The notes beneath the pieces are model-generated. The model made no database searches, was not told the DNA's origin, and saw only the letters and a program-made list of their open reading frames with translations. From Pseudomonas indica NBRC 103045 (lineage in GTDB: Bacteria > Pseudomonadota > Gammaproteobacteria > Pseudomonadales > Pseudomonadaceae), in NCBI RefSeq assembly GCF_002091635.1, contig NZ_BDAC01000007.1:1-64000 (forward strand): a DNA stretch of 64,000 nt, written 5' to 3'. Positions within the stretch are counted from its first letter, which is position 1. Every line of letters starts with the position of its first letter. Of the stretch, positions 35,448 to 44,877 are shown one piece after another. Position numbers and translations under genes: made by a program.

Positions 35448-37130
35448 ATGTTGCAGACCCGTGTCATTCCGCCAGCAGAAAACGCCTACCAGTACCCGCT
35501 GTTGATCAAGAGCCTGCTGCTCTCCGGCAGCCGCTACGAGAAAACCCGGGAAATCGTCTACCGCGACAAACTGCGCTACAGCTACGCCACCTTCAACGAG
35601 CGCGTCGCACGGCTGGCCAACGTGCTTAGCGAGGCCGGCGTGAAGGCCGGCGACACCGTGGCGGTGATGGACTGGGACAGCCACCGCTATCTCGAATGCA
35701 TGTTCGCCATCCCGATGATCGGTGCGGTGCTGCACACCATCAACATCCGCCTCTCGCCGGACCAGATCCTCTACACCATGAACCACGCGGAAGACCGGCT
35801 GGTGTTGGTCAACAGCGAATTCGTTCCGCTCTACAACGCCATCGCCGGCCAACTGACCACGGTGGAAAAGACCCTCTTGCTGACCGACGGCGACGCCAAG
35901 ACCGCCGACCTGCCCAACCTGGCGGGCGAGTACGAAACCCTGCTGGCCGCCGCCAGCCCGCGCTACGACTTCGCCGAGTTCGACGAGAACTCGGTGGCCA
36001 CCACCTTCTATACCACCGGCACCACCGGCAACCCGAAGGGCGTGTACTTCACCCATCGGCAACTGGTCCTGCACACCCTGGCCATGGCCAGCACCATCGG
36101 CGCTCTCGACAGCATCCGCCTGATGGGCACCGACGACGTCTACATGCCGATCACCCCGATGTTCCACGTGCATGCCTGGGGCGTGCCCTACGTGGCCACC
36201 ATGCTCGGTGTGAAGCAGGTCTATCCCGGCCGCTACGAGCCGGACATGCTCTGCCGTCTGATCCAGGAAGAGAAGGTGACCTTCTCCCACTGCGTCCCGA
36301 CCATCCTGCAAATGCTGATGAACGCCCCCAACGCCCAGGGCCACGACTTCGGCGGCTTGAAGATGATCATCGGCGGCAGCGCGCTGAACCGCGCGCTCTA
36401 CGAGGCGGCGCAGGCCAAGGGCATCCAGCTCACCGCGGCCTATGGCATGTCGGAAACCTGCCCGCTGATCTCGTGTGCCTACCTCAATGAACAGTTGCGC
36501 GCCGGCAGCGAGAACGAGCGCACCAGCTACCGGATCAAGGCCGGCGTGCCGGTACCGCTGGTCGAGGCGGCGATCATGGGCAGCGAAGGGCGCTTCCTGC
36601 CGGCTGACGGCGAGTCCCAGGGCGAGCTGGTGTTGCGCGCGCCCTGGCTGACCCAGGGCTACTTCCGCGAACCGCAGAAGAGCGAGGAGTTGTGGGAGCA
36701 CGGCTGGCTGCACACCGGTGACGTGGCCACGCTGGACAGCATGGGCTTCGTCGAAATTCGCGACCGCATCAAGGATGTGATCAAGACCGGTGGCGAGTGG
36801 ATTTCCTCGCTGGAACTGGAGGATCTCATCAGCCGCCACCCGGCGGTGCGCGAGGTCGCGGTGGTCGGCGTGCCCGATCCGCAGTGGGGCGAGCGGCCGT
36901 TCGCCCTGTTGGTCGTCCGCGAAGGGCAGGTGCTGGATGCAAAGGGCCTGAAGGAGCACCTCAAACCCTTTGTCGAGCAGGGGCACATCAACAAGTGGGC
37001 GATTCCCACCCAGATCGCGGTTGTTACCGAAATTCCCAAGACCAGTGTCGGCAAGCTCGACAAGAAACGCATTCGCGTGGATATAGCCCAGTGGCAGGAG
37101 GCAGGCAGCCCATTCCTGTCTACGCTGTAA
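35448..37130 (+). CDS. Medium/long-chain fatty-acyl-CoA ligase
   Basis: 560 residues from ATG 35448, with AGGTG six bases upstream; GTG 35433 is an alternative. Acyl-adenylate enzyme: the P-loop-like FYTTGTTGNPKGV near 190, the YGMSE motif near 345, LHTGDVA near 425, and the C-terminal GKLDKKRIR with the catalytic Lys near 540. It activates fatty acids to acyl-CoA for beta-oxidation. It is divergent from the thiolase and likely shares control with it. Confidence 0.92.
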   Translation: MLQTRVIPPAENAYQYPLLIKSLLLSGSRYEKTREIVYRDKLRYSYATFNERVARLANVLSEAGVKAGDTVAVMDWDSHRYLECMFAIPMIGAVLHTINIRLSPDQILYTMNHAEDRLVLVNSEFVPLYNAIAGQLTTVEKTLLLTDGDAKTADLPNLAGEYETLLAAASPRYDFAEFDENSVATTFYTTGTTGNPKGVYFTHRQLVLHTLAMASTIGALDSIRLMGTDDVYMPITPMFHVHAWGVPYVATMLGVKQVYPGRYEPDMLCRLIQEEKVTFSHCVPTILQMLMNAPNAQGHDFGGLKMIIGGSALNRALYEAAQAKGIQLTAAYGMSETCPLISCAYLNEQLRAGSENERTSYRIKAGVPVPLVEAAIMGSEGRFLPADGESQGELVLRAPWLTQGYFREPQKSEELWEHGWLHTGDVATLDSMGFVEIRDRIKDVIKTGGEWISSLELEDLISRHPAVREVAVVGVPDPQWGERPFALLVVREGQVLDAKGLKEHLKPFVEQGHINKWAIPTQIAVVTEIPKTSVGKLDKKRIRVDIAQWQEAGSPFLSTL

Positions 37131-37359
37131 CAGCGATGAAACGTGGTCCGGGGGAGTGACCCATCAGTCAAACAAGCGTTGGCTTGCTTATTGCTGCCTC
37201 CGGGCCATCACTGGCTCTTCGCGGATCGGGCTAATCCGCTGAAAACCTGCGAGCCAGAGTGCCTGGGTGCCGTAAATCACACTTTCGAGGGATCAAGCGG
37301 CACCACCCCCTGGCTATAGTCCGCACCATCCATAACAAAAAACACATGGAGTAGCGTCG

Positions 37360-39291
37360 ATGACAACAACAAAACCGCTCTGGCGCCTGGCAAGACTGCC
37401 GCTGGCCGTCAGCCTCGCATCTACCCTCGCCGCTCCGGCATTCGGCGTGACCTTCAACATCGGGGAAATCGAAGGGCAATTCGACTCTTCGTTGTCGGTT
37501 GGGGCCAGTTGGGCGTTGCGCAACGGCGATCCAGACCTGATCGGCAGCAATAATGGCGGCGATGGGTTGTCCCAGACCTCAGATGATTCCCACCTGAATT
37601 TCAAGAAGGGCGAAACCTTCTCGAAAATCTTCAAAGGCATCCACGACCTCGAGCTGAAGTACGGCGATACCGGCGTGTTCGTTCGCGGTAAGTACTGGTA
37701 CGACTTCGAACTGAAGGACGAAAGCCGTCTGTTCAAGGACATCGACGACAGCAACCGTAAGGAAGGTGCCAAGGCTTCTGGTGCGCAATTGCTCGATGCG
37801 TTCATCTACCACAACTATGCCATTGCCGACATGCCGGGCTCGGTACGTCTGGGCAAGCAGGTAGTGAGCTGGGGGGAAAGCACATTCATCCAGGGCGGCA
37901 TCAACTCCATCAACCCGGTCGATGTTTCCGCATTCCGCCGTCCTGGCGCCGAGGTCAAGGAAGGCCTGATCCCTGTCAACATGTTCTATGTGTCCCAGAG
38001 CCTGACCGATAATTTGTCGGTTGAGGCTTTCTACCAGCTTGAGTGGGACCAGACCGTCGTGGATAACTGCGGCACGTTCTTTTCTCAGCCCGATGTCATC
38101 GCAGACGGGTGTGACATGAACTTGGCTGTGTTGACTAACGATCCGTCGTCCATCGCCTTGATCAACAGCGTTTTAGGCCCGGCTGGCTTTGGAGTTACCG
38201 AGTCTCCGTGGGGAGAGGGGCTTGTAGTAAAACGTGGTCCGGACCGCGATGCTCGTGATGACGGACAGTTCGGTGTTGCCTTCCGTTATTTCGCGGAGCA
38301 ACTGGACACCGAGTTCGGCGCCTATTTCATGAACTACCACAGCCGACTGCCGATCTTCAGCGGATCGGGGGCGTCGGTTGATGCGGTTAATGCAATCAAC
38401 TCTATCGCAACTGCCGTGGCGCCTATTCTCGGAGCCTCTACTGCCGCTCGACTGGCTGCTGCGGCCACAGCGGGTAACTCCAGCTATTTCGTTGAATATC
38501 CGGAAGATATCCGCCTTTATGGCTTGAGCTTCTCCACTACGTTGCCGACAGGTACTGCGTGGAGCGGTGAAATCAGCTATCGGCCGAATGCACCGGTGCA
38601 GTTGAATACTACCGATATCCTTTATTCCGGCTTGGACCCCATCACTCTGTTCGGCTTCGCTCGCCCCTATGACAACGCTTCCCTTCTCGAAGGACTGGCC
38701 GGTCAGGATCAGCATGGCTATCGCCGTAAAGAGATTACCCAGCTGCAAACAACCTTCACTCACTTCATCGATCAAGTCATGGGGGCTAGCCGTCTGACTC
38801 TGGTGGGTGAAATCGGTTGGACCCATGTGGGTGGGCTGGAAAGCAGCAGCAAGGTCCGTTATGGCCGTGACCCGGTGTTCGGCCCCGGTCCTCTCCCAGG
38901 CACCATCGGTGGTGTGGCGTCTTGCCAAGCTTTGAACGCAGGCACCCTCGGCAGTGCAACCGCCGAAAACGTCAGCAAATACTGCGAAGACGAAGGCTTC
39001 ACCACCACTGACTCCTGGGGCTATCGCGCCCGTGCCATCTGGGATTACAACGATGCCTTCGCCGGCGTGAACCTCAAGCCGAGCATCGCTTGGTCGCATG
39101 ACGTGAAGGGCTACTCTCCGGGCCCGGGCGCCAACTTCGAGGAAGGCCGCAAGGCCATCAGTCTCGGTCTGGATGCCGAGTACCAGAACACTTACACCGC
39201 CAGCCTGTCCTACACCGACTTCTTCGGTGGCAAATACAGCACCGTTAGCGACCGCGACTTCGTCGCCCTCAGCTTCGGCGTGAACTTCTAA
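37360..39291 (+). CDS. DUF1302-family outer-membrane-type protein
   Basis: 643 residues. Signal peptide (about 1-29, ending AFG), then strands rich in aromatic residues (LSVGASWALRN, GVFVRGKYWYDFELKD), and an ending FVALSFGVNF with a terminal Phe, as in outer-membrane beta barrels. DUF1302 proteins nearly always sit beside DUF1329 and are thought to move hydrophobic substrates across the outer membrane. The middle (roughly 37980-38830) uses more T-ending codons than the ends. GGAG precedes the ATG. DUF1329 follows after 25 bases. Confidence 0.87.
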   Translation: MTTTKPLWRLARLPLAVSLASTLAAPAFGVTFNIGEIEGQFDSSLSVGASWALRNGDPDLIGSNNGGDGLSQTSDDSHLNFKKGETFSKIFKGIHDLELKYGDTGVFVRGKYWYDFELKDESRLFKDIDDSNRKEGAKASGAQLLDAFIYHNYAIADMPGSVRLGKQVVSWGESTFIQGGINSINPVDVSAFRRPGAEVKEGLIPVNMFYVSQSLTDNLSVEAFYQLEWDQTVVDNCGTFFSQPDVIADGCDMNLAVLTNDPSSIALINSVLGPAGFGVTESPWGEGLVVKRGPDRDARDDGQFGVAFRYFAEQLDTEFGAYFMNYHSRLPIFSGSGASVDAVNAINSIATAVAPILGASTAARLAAAATAGNSSYFVEYPEDIRLYGLSFSTTLPTGTAWSGEISYRPNAPVQLNTTDILYSGLDPITLFGFARPYDNASLLEGLAGQDQHGYRRKEITQLQTTFTHFIDQVMGASRLTLVGEIGWTHVGGLESSSKVRYGRDPVFGPGPLPGTIGGVASCQALNAGTLGSATAENVSKYCEDEGFTTTDSWGYRARAIWDYNDAFAGVNLKPSIAWSHDVKGYSPGPGANFEEGRKAISLGLDAEYQNTYTASLSYTDFFGGKYSTVSDRDFVALSFGVNF

Positions 39292-39316
39292 GCGGACAGG
39301 ACAATCGAGGAAGACT

Positions 39317-40690
39317 ATGCAAATGAAAACAACAAAAAGTCTGTTGCAAACCGGTGCCCTGGCGCTGTCCCTGTTGGCTACCAGCGTCATGGCGGCGGTT
39401 TCTGCCGACGAAGCGGCCAAGCTGGGCGCCAGCCTGACGCCGGTGGGGGCGGAGAAGGCGGGCAATGCCGATGGTTCCATTCCCGAGTGGACCGGCGGCC
39501 TGCCGCAGAACGCCGGTGCCGTGGATGCCAAGGGGTTCCTGGCGGACCCCTTCGCCAACGAGCAGCCGCTGTTCACCATCACCGCGCAGAACATGGAGCA
39601 GTACAAGGACAAGCTGACCCCCGGCCAGCAGGCGATGTTCAAGCGCTATCCGGACAGCTACAAGATGCCGGTCTACCCGACCCATCGCTCCGCCACGCTG
39701 CCGGCCAATGTGCTCGAAGCCACCCAGTACAACGCCACCAACACCAAGCTGGTGGAGGGCGGTAACGGCCTAGAGAACTTCCGCACCGCCAACCCATTCC
39801 CGATTCCGCAGAACGGTCTGGAAGTGATCTGGAACCACATCACCCGCTACCGCGGCGGCAGCGTGCGCCGTCTGGTGACCCAGGCGACCCCGCAGGCGAA
39901 CGGTTCCTACAACCTGGTGTACTTCCAGGACGAGTTCACCTTCCGCGACAAGCTGAAGGACTACGACCCGAACAAGCCGAGCAACGTGCTGTTCTACTTC
40001 AAGCAGCGGGTAACCGCACCGTCGCGTCTGGCCGGTAACGTGCTGCTGGTGCACGAAACCCTGAACCAGGTGAAGGAGCCGCGCCTGGCCTGGCTGTACA
40101 ACGCCGGTCAGCGTCGTGTCCGCCGCGCGCCGCAGGTGTCCTACGACGGTCCGGGTACCGCTGCGGACGGTCTGCGTACCTCGGATAACTTCGACATGTA
40201 CAACGGTGCGCCGGACCGCTACGACTGGAAGCTGAACGGCAAGAAGGAAATCTACATCCCGTACAACAGCTACAAGCTCGACTCCCCGAGCCTGAAGTAC
40301 GCCGATGTGATCAAGGCCGGCCACATCAACCAGGACCTGTCGCGCTACGAGCTGCACCGCGTCTGGCACGTGACCGCAACCCTGAAATCGGGCGAGCGCC
40401 ACATCTACGCCAAGCGTGACTTCTTCATCGACGAAGACACCTGGCAAGCCTCCGCCATCGACCACTACGACGGCCGCGGCACCCTGTGGCGCGTCGCCGA
40501 GGCGCATTCCCAGTACTACTACGACAAGCAAGTGCCGTGGTACACCCTGGAAGCCCTCTATGACCTGCTGTCCGGCCGCTACCTGGCGCTGGGTATGAAG
40601 AACGAGGAGAAACAGGCCTACGACTTCAACTACACCGCCGCGGAAAGCGACTACACCCCGGCTGCCCTGCGTCAGGCAGGCGTACGCTGA
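39317..40690 (+). CDS. DUF1329-family exported protein
   Basis: 457 residues. Signal peptide (about 1-24, ending VMA), then a LolA/LolB-like half barrel typical of DUF1329 (EGGNGLENFRTANPFPIP; PGTAADGLRTSDNFDMYNG; ALYDLLSGRYLALG). It is likely a periplasmic carrier working with the DUF1302 barrel in the same operon. GAGGA precedes the ATG. A strong terminator follows 21 bases after the stop. Confidence 0.88.
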   Translation: MQMKTTKSLLQTGALALSLLATSVMAAVSADEAAKLGASLTPVGAEKAGNADGSIPEWTGGLPQNAGAVDAKGFLADPFANEQPLFTITAQNMEQYKDKLTPGQQAMFKRYPDSYKMPVYPTHRSATLPANVLEATQYNATNTKLVEGGNGLENFRTANPFPIPQNGLEVIWNHITRYRGGSVRRLVTQATPQANGSYNLVYFQDEFTFRDKLKDYDPNKPSNVLFYFKQRVTAPSRLAGNVLLVHETLNQVKEPRLAWLYNAGQRRVRRAPQVSYDGPGTAADGLRTSDNFDMYNGAPDRYDWKLNGKKEIYIPYNSYKLDSPSLKYADVIKAGHINQDLSRYELHRVWHVTATLKSGERHIYAKRDFFIDEDTWQASAIDHYDGRGTLWRVAEAHSQYYYDKQVPWYTLEALYDLLSGRYLALGMKNEEKQAYDFNYTAAESDYTPAALRQAGVR

Positions 40691-40711
40691 TCGCGCTTCG
40701 CTGAACGGAAA

Positions 40712-40736
40712 GAGCCGGCCCTCGGGCCGGCTTTTT
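40712..40736 (+). terminator. Rho-independent terminator after the DUF1329 gene
   Basis: AGCCGGCCC / GGGCCGGCT stem with a 2-base loop followed by TTTTT. It closes the DUF1302-DUF1329 unit and separates it from the LuxR regulator. Confidence 0.85.
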
Positions 40737-40880
40737 CATGGCCGCGAATTCTTGCCGTGGATCAACGGAAGCGCAGGCCGCTCATCACGCATGGCGGCAA
40801 TCTGCTTTTAAGGCTTCAAATGCCACGGGTTAGCGGCTAGGCTGCGGAACGTTCAGTTTTCCGAGACACCGATTCGCTGA

Positions 40881-43625
40881 ATGATGCCTTTCCAGTCAGG
40901 TACGTCCGCGCTTTCACCCGCGCCATCGCCCGCCGAAGGACGCTTCTTCCGTCCGCCGCTGCCATCGGGGCACGTGCGGCGCGAGCGGCTGTGCGAGCGG
41001 CTCGCCGCCGGGCTGGGCGGGCGCCTGCTGCTGGTCAGCGCGCCGGCCGGGTTCGGCAAGAGCTCCCTGGCCATCGAATTCTGCCAGCACCTGCCGGACG
41101 ATTGGCGCAGCCTCTGGCTCGGCCTCAGCCGGCGCGACAGCGACCCGGGACGTTTCCTCGAGCGCATGCTCGATGGGCTTCGTCAGTTCTTCCCCGGCCT
41201 GGGCGACGAGGCGCTGGGTCTGTTGAAGATGCGCCAGCGCCACCAGCCGTTCGCCTTCGAGGAGTGGCTGGACGGGCTGCTCGACGAACTGGCAGAACGG
41301 CTCGACCCCGCGGCCCCGCTGTTGCTCGTGCTGGACGACTACCACCTAGCCCAGGGGCCGGTGCTCGACCGCTGCCTGCAATTCTTCCTCAACCACCTGC
41401 CCGACGGCCTGGTCGTGCTGGTCACCAGTCGCCAGCGGCCGGACTGGCACCTGGCCCGGCTGCGCCTCCAGCGGCAGTTGCTCGAACTCAACGAACAGGA
41501 CCTGCGCCTGACCCGCGACGAAGTGGCCGCGCTGCTCGGTAACCAGGGGGCGCGCTTCAATGAAGCGGCGCTGGAGAGCCTGGTCCAGCGCAGCGAGGGT
41601 TGGGTGGCGGGGTTGCGCCTGTGGCTGCTGGCCGCCGAGTCGGAAAGCGCCGAAGGCCTCGACCGCGCGCTGCACGGCGCCGAGGGGTTGATCCGCGATT
41701 ACCTGCTCGAGGAAGTGATCGAACGCCAGCCGGCCGACGTGCAAGCCTTCCTTTACGAGACGGCCTGCCTGGAGCGCTTCTGTGCCGGGCTCTGCGATGC
41801 GGTGCGCGAGGCCCACGACAGTGCCGCCATCCTCCAGCACCTGCAGGCGCACCAAGTGTTTCTGGTGCCGCTGGACGAACATGGCCATTGGTTCCGTTAC
41901 CACCACCTGTTCACCGACCTGCTGCGGGCGCGGCCGGACAACCGCCTGACCCTGCCACGGGCCAGCATTCACCTGCGCGCCTGCCGCTGGTTCAGTGCCC
42001 AGGGGCTGCTCGACGAGGCGATCGACCAGGCCCTGCGCGCTGGCCAGCCGGACGTGGCGGCCAGCCTGGTGCAGAACCTTTCCGAAGAACAACTGCTGGC
42101 CGAGCAGAACGTCGCCATGCTGCTGCGCTGGAAGATGGACCTGCCGGACAGCCTGCTGGCCAGCACGCCCCGGCTGATCCTGCTGTACGGCTGGGCCCTG
42201 GGCCTGGCCTGCCAACTGGACGCGGCGGAGGAACTGGCAAGCCACCTGGCCAACTTCCTGCCGGCGCCGACCGAGACCGAGCAGCGTGGCCTGCTGGCGC
42301 AATGGCTGGCCCTGAGCGGCCTGATCGCCCGCGGGCGCGGCGACAGCCAGCGTGCCGAGCAATTCTGTAGCGAAGCCTTGACGGCCCTGCCGCAGGATCG
42401 CTTCGGCCAGCGTCTGATGAGCCTGTCGATGCTGGGCAACCTGGCGATCGTCCGGGGCGATCTCTGGCGTGCCCGGGGGCTCAATCGCGAGGCCCTGGAG
42501 CTGGCCCAGCGGGTCGGCAATCCCTTGTTCGAGGCGCTGGCGCATTACGACCGCAGCCGGGTGCTCCAGGCGCGTGGCGAAGTGCTGCGCGCCCTGGAGG
42601 AGGTGCGCCAGGGACAGGAGCGGCTGCACGGGCTGCCGGCCCAGCGCCTGTATGCGGCGCGGGCGCGCCTGACGCTCTACGAGGGCTACCTGATGGCGGT
42701 CCGCCTGGAGCCGGACAAGGCGCGAATCCGCCTGCAGGCCGGTATCGCCGAGGCGCGGGCATGCCGCGATATCAGTCTGCTCCTCGGTTTCTGTGCCCTG
42801 GCCAGCCTGGAAGGGCGTGGCGGACGGATTTCTGAAGCCTTCGCCTTGCTCGCCGAGGCCGAGCGGCTCATGCACATCTGGGACGTGCCGCCGATCTACT
42901 ACTTGGCGATGATCACCCTGGTGAAGTGCGAGCTCTGGCTGGCACAAGGGCAACTGGAGTTGGCCGAAGCCTGGCTGGAGCGCCTGGCGGAAACCTACGG
43001 CGGCGAGCAGGCCGCCGCCGCACCGGAATTCCATCCGCAACTGCCGCTGCACATCGAACTGCACCGGGCGACCCTGGAGCGCCTGCAAGGCCGCCTGGTC
43101 GAGGCCGAGCGCCGTCTGCGCGGCCTCAGCCAGCGAGCGCAGTCGGCGGGCGGCCAGTTGTTCGCGATCATCGCCCAGGTACGCCTGACTCTGCTGCTGC
43201 GTGCGGGCGGACGCGAGCGCGAGGCGCAGCAGCAACTCGGCGCCAGCCTGGAAGCGGCGGCCGGTGGTGCGTTGCTGCCCTTCCATGACCTGCTCGAACA
43301 GCAACCGGGCTGGTTCCGCGAACAACTGCTGACGAAGGCCGCAGGCGATCTGCGCGACGCCTTGCTGCACCGTCTACCCAACGATGAGGTCGCCAGCCTT
43401 CCGGAGAGTGGCGTCGCCAGCGGCCAGGCCGAATCCCTCAGCTCCCGCGAGCTGGCCGTACTGCACTTGATCGCCCAAGGCTGCTCGAACCAGGAAATCA
43501 GCGAGCGCTTGTTCATCTCCCTGCACACCGTCAAGACCCACGCCCGCCACATCAACAGCAAGCTCGGCGTGGAGCGCCGCACCCAGGCGGTGGCGCGGGC
43601 CAAGGGATTGGGATTGTTGCGCTGA
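40881..43625 (+). CDS. MalT-like (LAL) LuxR-family transcription activator
   Basis: 914 residues. N-terminal STAND ATPase with Walker A APAGFGKS (54-61) and LLLVLDDYH Walker B near 150. A TPR-like helical middle (about 400-800) and a C-terminal LuxR HTH (about 850-905, SSRELAVLHLIAQGCSNQEISERL...VKTHARHINSKLGV) follow. Such activators oligomerise on binding an inducer and ATP. Position suggests it controls the thiolase / ligase / DUF1302 / DUF1329 genes; the inducer may be a fatty acid or alcohol derivative (inference). The ribosome site is weak. Confidence 0.9.
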   Translation: MMPFQSGTSALSPAPSPAEGRFFRPPLPSGHVRRERLCERLAAGLGGRLLLVSAPAGFGKSSLAIEFCQHLPDDWRSLWLGLSRRDSDPGRFLERMLDGLRQFFPGLGDEALGLLKMRQRHQPFAFEEWLDGLLDELAERLDPAAPLLLVLDDYHLAQGPVLDRCLQFFLNHLPDGLVVLVTSRQRPDWHLARLRLQRQLLELNEQDLRLTRDEVAALLGNQGARFNEAALESLVQRSEGWVAGLRLWLLAAESESAEGLDRALHGAEGLIRDYLLEEVIERQPADVQAFLYETACLERFCAGLCDAVREAHDSAAILQHLQAHQVFLVPLDEHGHWFRYHHLFTDLLRARPDNRLTLPRASIHLRACRWFSAQGLLDEAIDQALRAGQPDVAASLVQNLSEEQLLAEQNVAMLLRWKMDLPDSLLASTPRLILLYGWALGLACQLDAAEELASHLANFLPAPTETEQRGLLAQWLALSGLIARGRGDSQRAEQFCSEALTALPQDRFGQRLMSLSMLGNLAIVRGDLWRARGLNREALELAQRVGNPLFEALAHYDRSRVLQARGEVLRALEEVRQGQERLHGLPAQRLYAARARLTLYEGYLMAVRLEPDKARIRLQAGIAEARACRDISLLLGFCALASLEGRGGRISEAFALLAEAERLMHIWDVPPIYYLAMITLVKCELWLAQGQLELAEAWLERLAETYGGEQAAAAPEFHPQLPLHIELHRATLERLQGRLVEAERRLRGLSQRAQSAGGQLFAIIAQVRLTLLLRAGGREREAQQQLGASLEAAAGGALLPFHDLLEQQPGWFREQLLTKAAGDLRDALLHRLPNDEVASLPESGVASGQAESLSSRELAVLHLIAQGCSNQEISERLFISLHTVKTHARHINSKLGVERRTQAVARAKGLGLLR

Positions 43626-43632
43626 GCACTGT

Positions 43633-43797
43633 CTAGTGGCCTGTGCGGTTAATTGGTTAACTCAAGTTCGGATGACTGAGGTTCTGAGACAAGGCGCCGC
43701 GACGAGTCATAGCAGGGCTATGGCGAGGAGCGGCAACGCAGTATCAGGGCCTCAGGCGCCGAAATTGACTAACTGAATTAACCAAACAGGCCACTAG
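43633..43797. mobile_element. Miniature inverted-repeat element (CTAGTGGCCTGT ends)
   Basis: 165 bases with perfect 12-base ends (CTAGTGGCCTGT / ACAGGCCACTAG) that continue as imperfect inverted repeats for about 38 bases. It has no coding capacity. It starts seven bases after the LuxR stop and may end that transcript. Its origin (MITE or other repeat family) is unknown to me, though similar sequences are familiar from Pseudomonas genomes. Confidence 0.6.
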
Positions 43798-43805
43798 TCC
43801 ATCGA

Positions 43806-43857
43806 TTCGCGAGCAGAGCTCGCTCCTGCAGGTGTAGGGGCGAATTTATTCGCCCAG
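43806..43857. repeat. REP-type palindromes
   Basis: TCGCGAGCAGAGCTCGCTCC followed by GTAGGGGCGAATTTATTCGC, between the miniature element and the convergent gene at 43875. Confidence 0.8.
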
Positions 43858-43874
43858 CGGGCACCTCTGGAAAA

Positions 43875-44720
43875 TCACTGCGGAACGGAAAGATCCAACT
43901 TGGCGGCCGGCTTGCCCGTCGGTTGCGGCTGGGCCAGTTGCTGCTCGACGTCCGCCTGGATCGCCTGTAGCACCGGGAGCGTCTCGCCGAGGCTGGTGCG
44001 TACCTCCGCGTAAGGATGCTGTTCCGCCAACTTCGTGAGGCGTGCCAGCAGCTCTTGGCGTACGTCGCTGCGCAGATGGACGAACAGCTCGGGCAACTGC
44101 TTGCCCAGCTCGGTCCCGTAGAGCACCAAATCCTGGCGGGCGAACTGGCGGGTGAGGTCCAGGTAATCCAGGGCGCTGGACGTCAGCATGGCCGCGGCGG
44201 CCTTGGTTTCCTGCAAGCCTTGCAGGCGGACCGGGTTGCTCTGCTCGGTTTGCGACAGGGTGGTCCAGAACTCCACCGTCAGGGTGAACAGCACCGCCTG
44301 CTGGCGCAGCGAGTAGGTCATCAGACCGAGCGCCTCCGCCCCGTAGGGCTGCTGCGCGGCACGGAAATCGAAGTAAAGGCGCATCAACTCCTTGAGGCGG
44401 AACAGCACCTCGCGCGCCTCGTTCTGGCGCAGTTCCAGCGGCGCGTAGATGTTCAGCTGCGGGCGGAAATTCTCCTCGCTCACCATCCGCCGGTAGATCG
44501 GCCCGGTGAACTCGCCGGCGCGGCGGGGCAGGGCATTGGCCTGGGTCGTATCGATCTTCGCCAGCGCATCGATGAGCAACTGGTAGTCGCCGCTGGCCCA
44601 GGGTTTGTCGATGTCGGGAATCTTCTGGCCGAGGTAGAACAGGTCGGCGGCGGCCAGCGGGCGCAGGAACGCGAGCAGAAAAAAGGCCAGCGGCCAGAGC
44701 GAACGGCGGGGCGGTTTCAT
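43875..44720 (-). CDS. Exported hypothetical protein
   Basis: 281 residues from ATG 44720 (MKPPRRSLWPLAFFLLAFLRPLAAA), a typical signal peptide cleaved near 25. The mature part is helical (ELRQNEAREVLFRLKELMRLYFDF; RQELLARLTKLAEQHP) and ends in a Pro/Gln-rich tail. I do not recognise a family. It is divergent from the alpha/beta hydrolase at 44878 and convergent to the repeats. Confidence 0.75.
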   Translation of the reverse strand: MKPPRRSLWPLAFFLLAFLRPLAAADLFYLGQKIPDIDKPWASGDYQLLIDALAKIDTTQANALPRRAGEFTGPIYRRMVSEENFRPQLNIYAPLELRQNEAREVLFRLKELMRLYFDFRAAQQPYGAEALGLMTYSLRQQAVLFTLTVEFWTTLSQTEQSNPVRLQGLQETKAAAAMLTSSALDYLDLTRQFARQDLVLYGTELGKQLPELFVHLRSDVRQELLARLTKLAEQHPYAEVRTSLGETLPVLQAIQADVEQQLAQPQPTGKPAAKLDLSVPQ

Positions 44721-44877
44721 GGCAATCGGAGTCCGGCGAAGGCGTGGCCCAGCGTAGCCGGCGCGGCGTCCGGCGTCACCCCATCGGGCGTACGGCACTA
44801 CCTAGGTTGGGCGTCCAATGGAGCGTGGCCATGCTCTGATAAACCTCCGGATAACGACAAGAAACCGAGGTGCCTGC

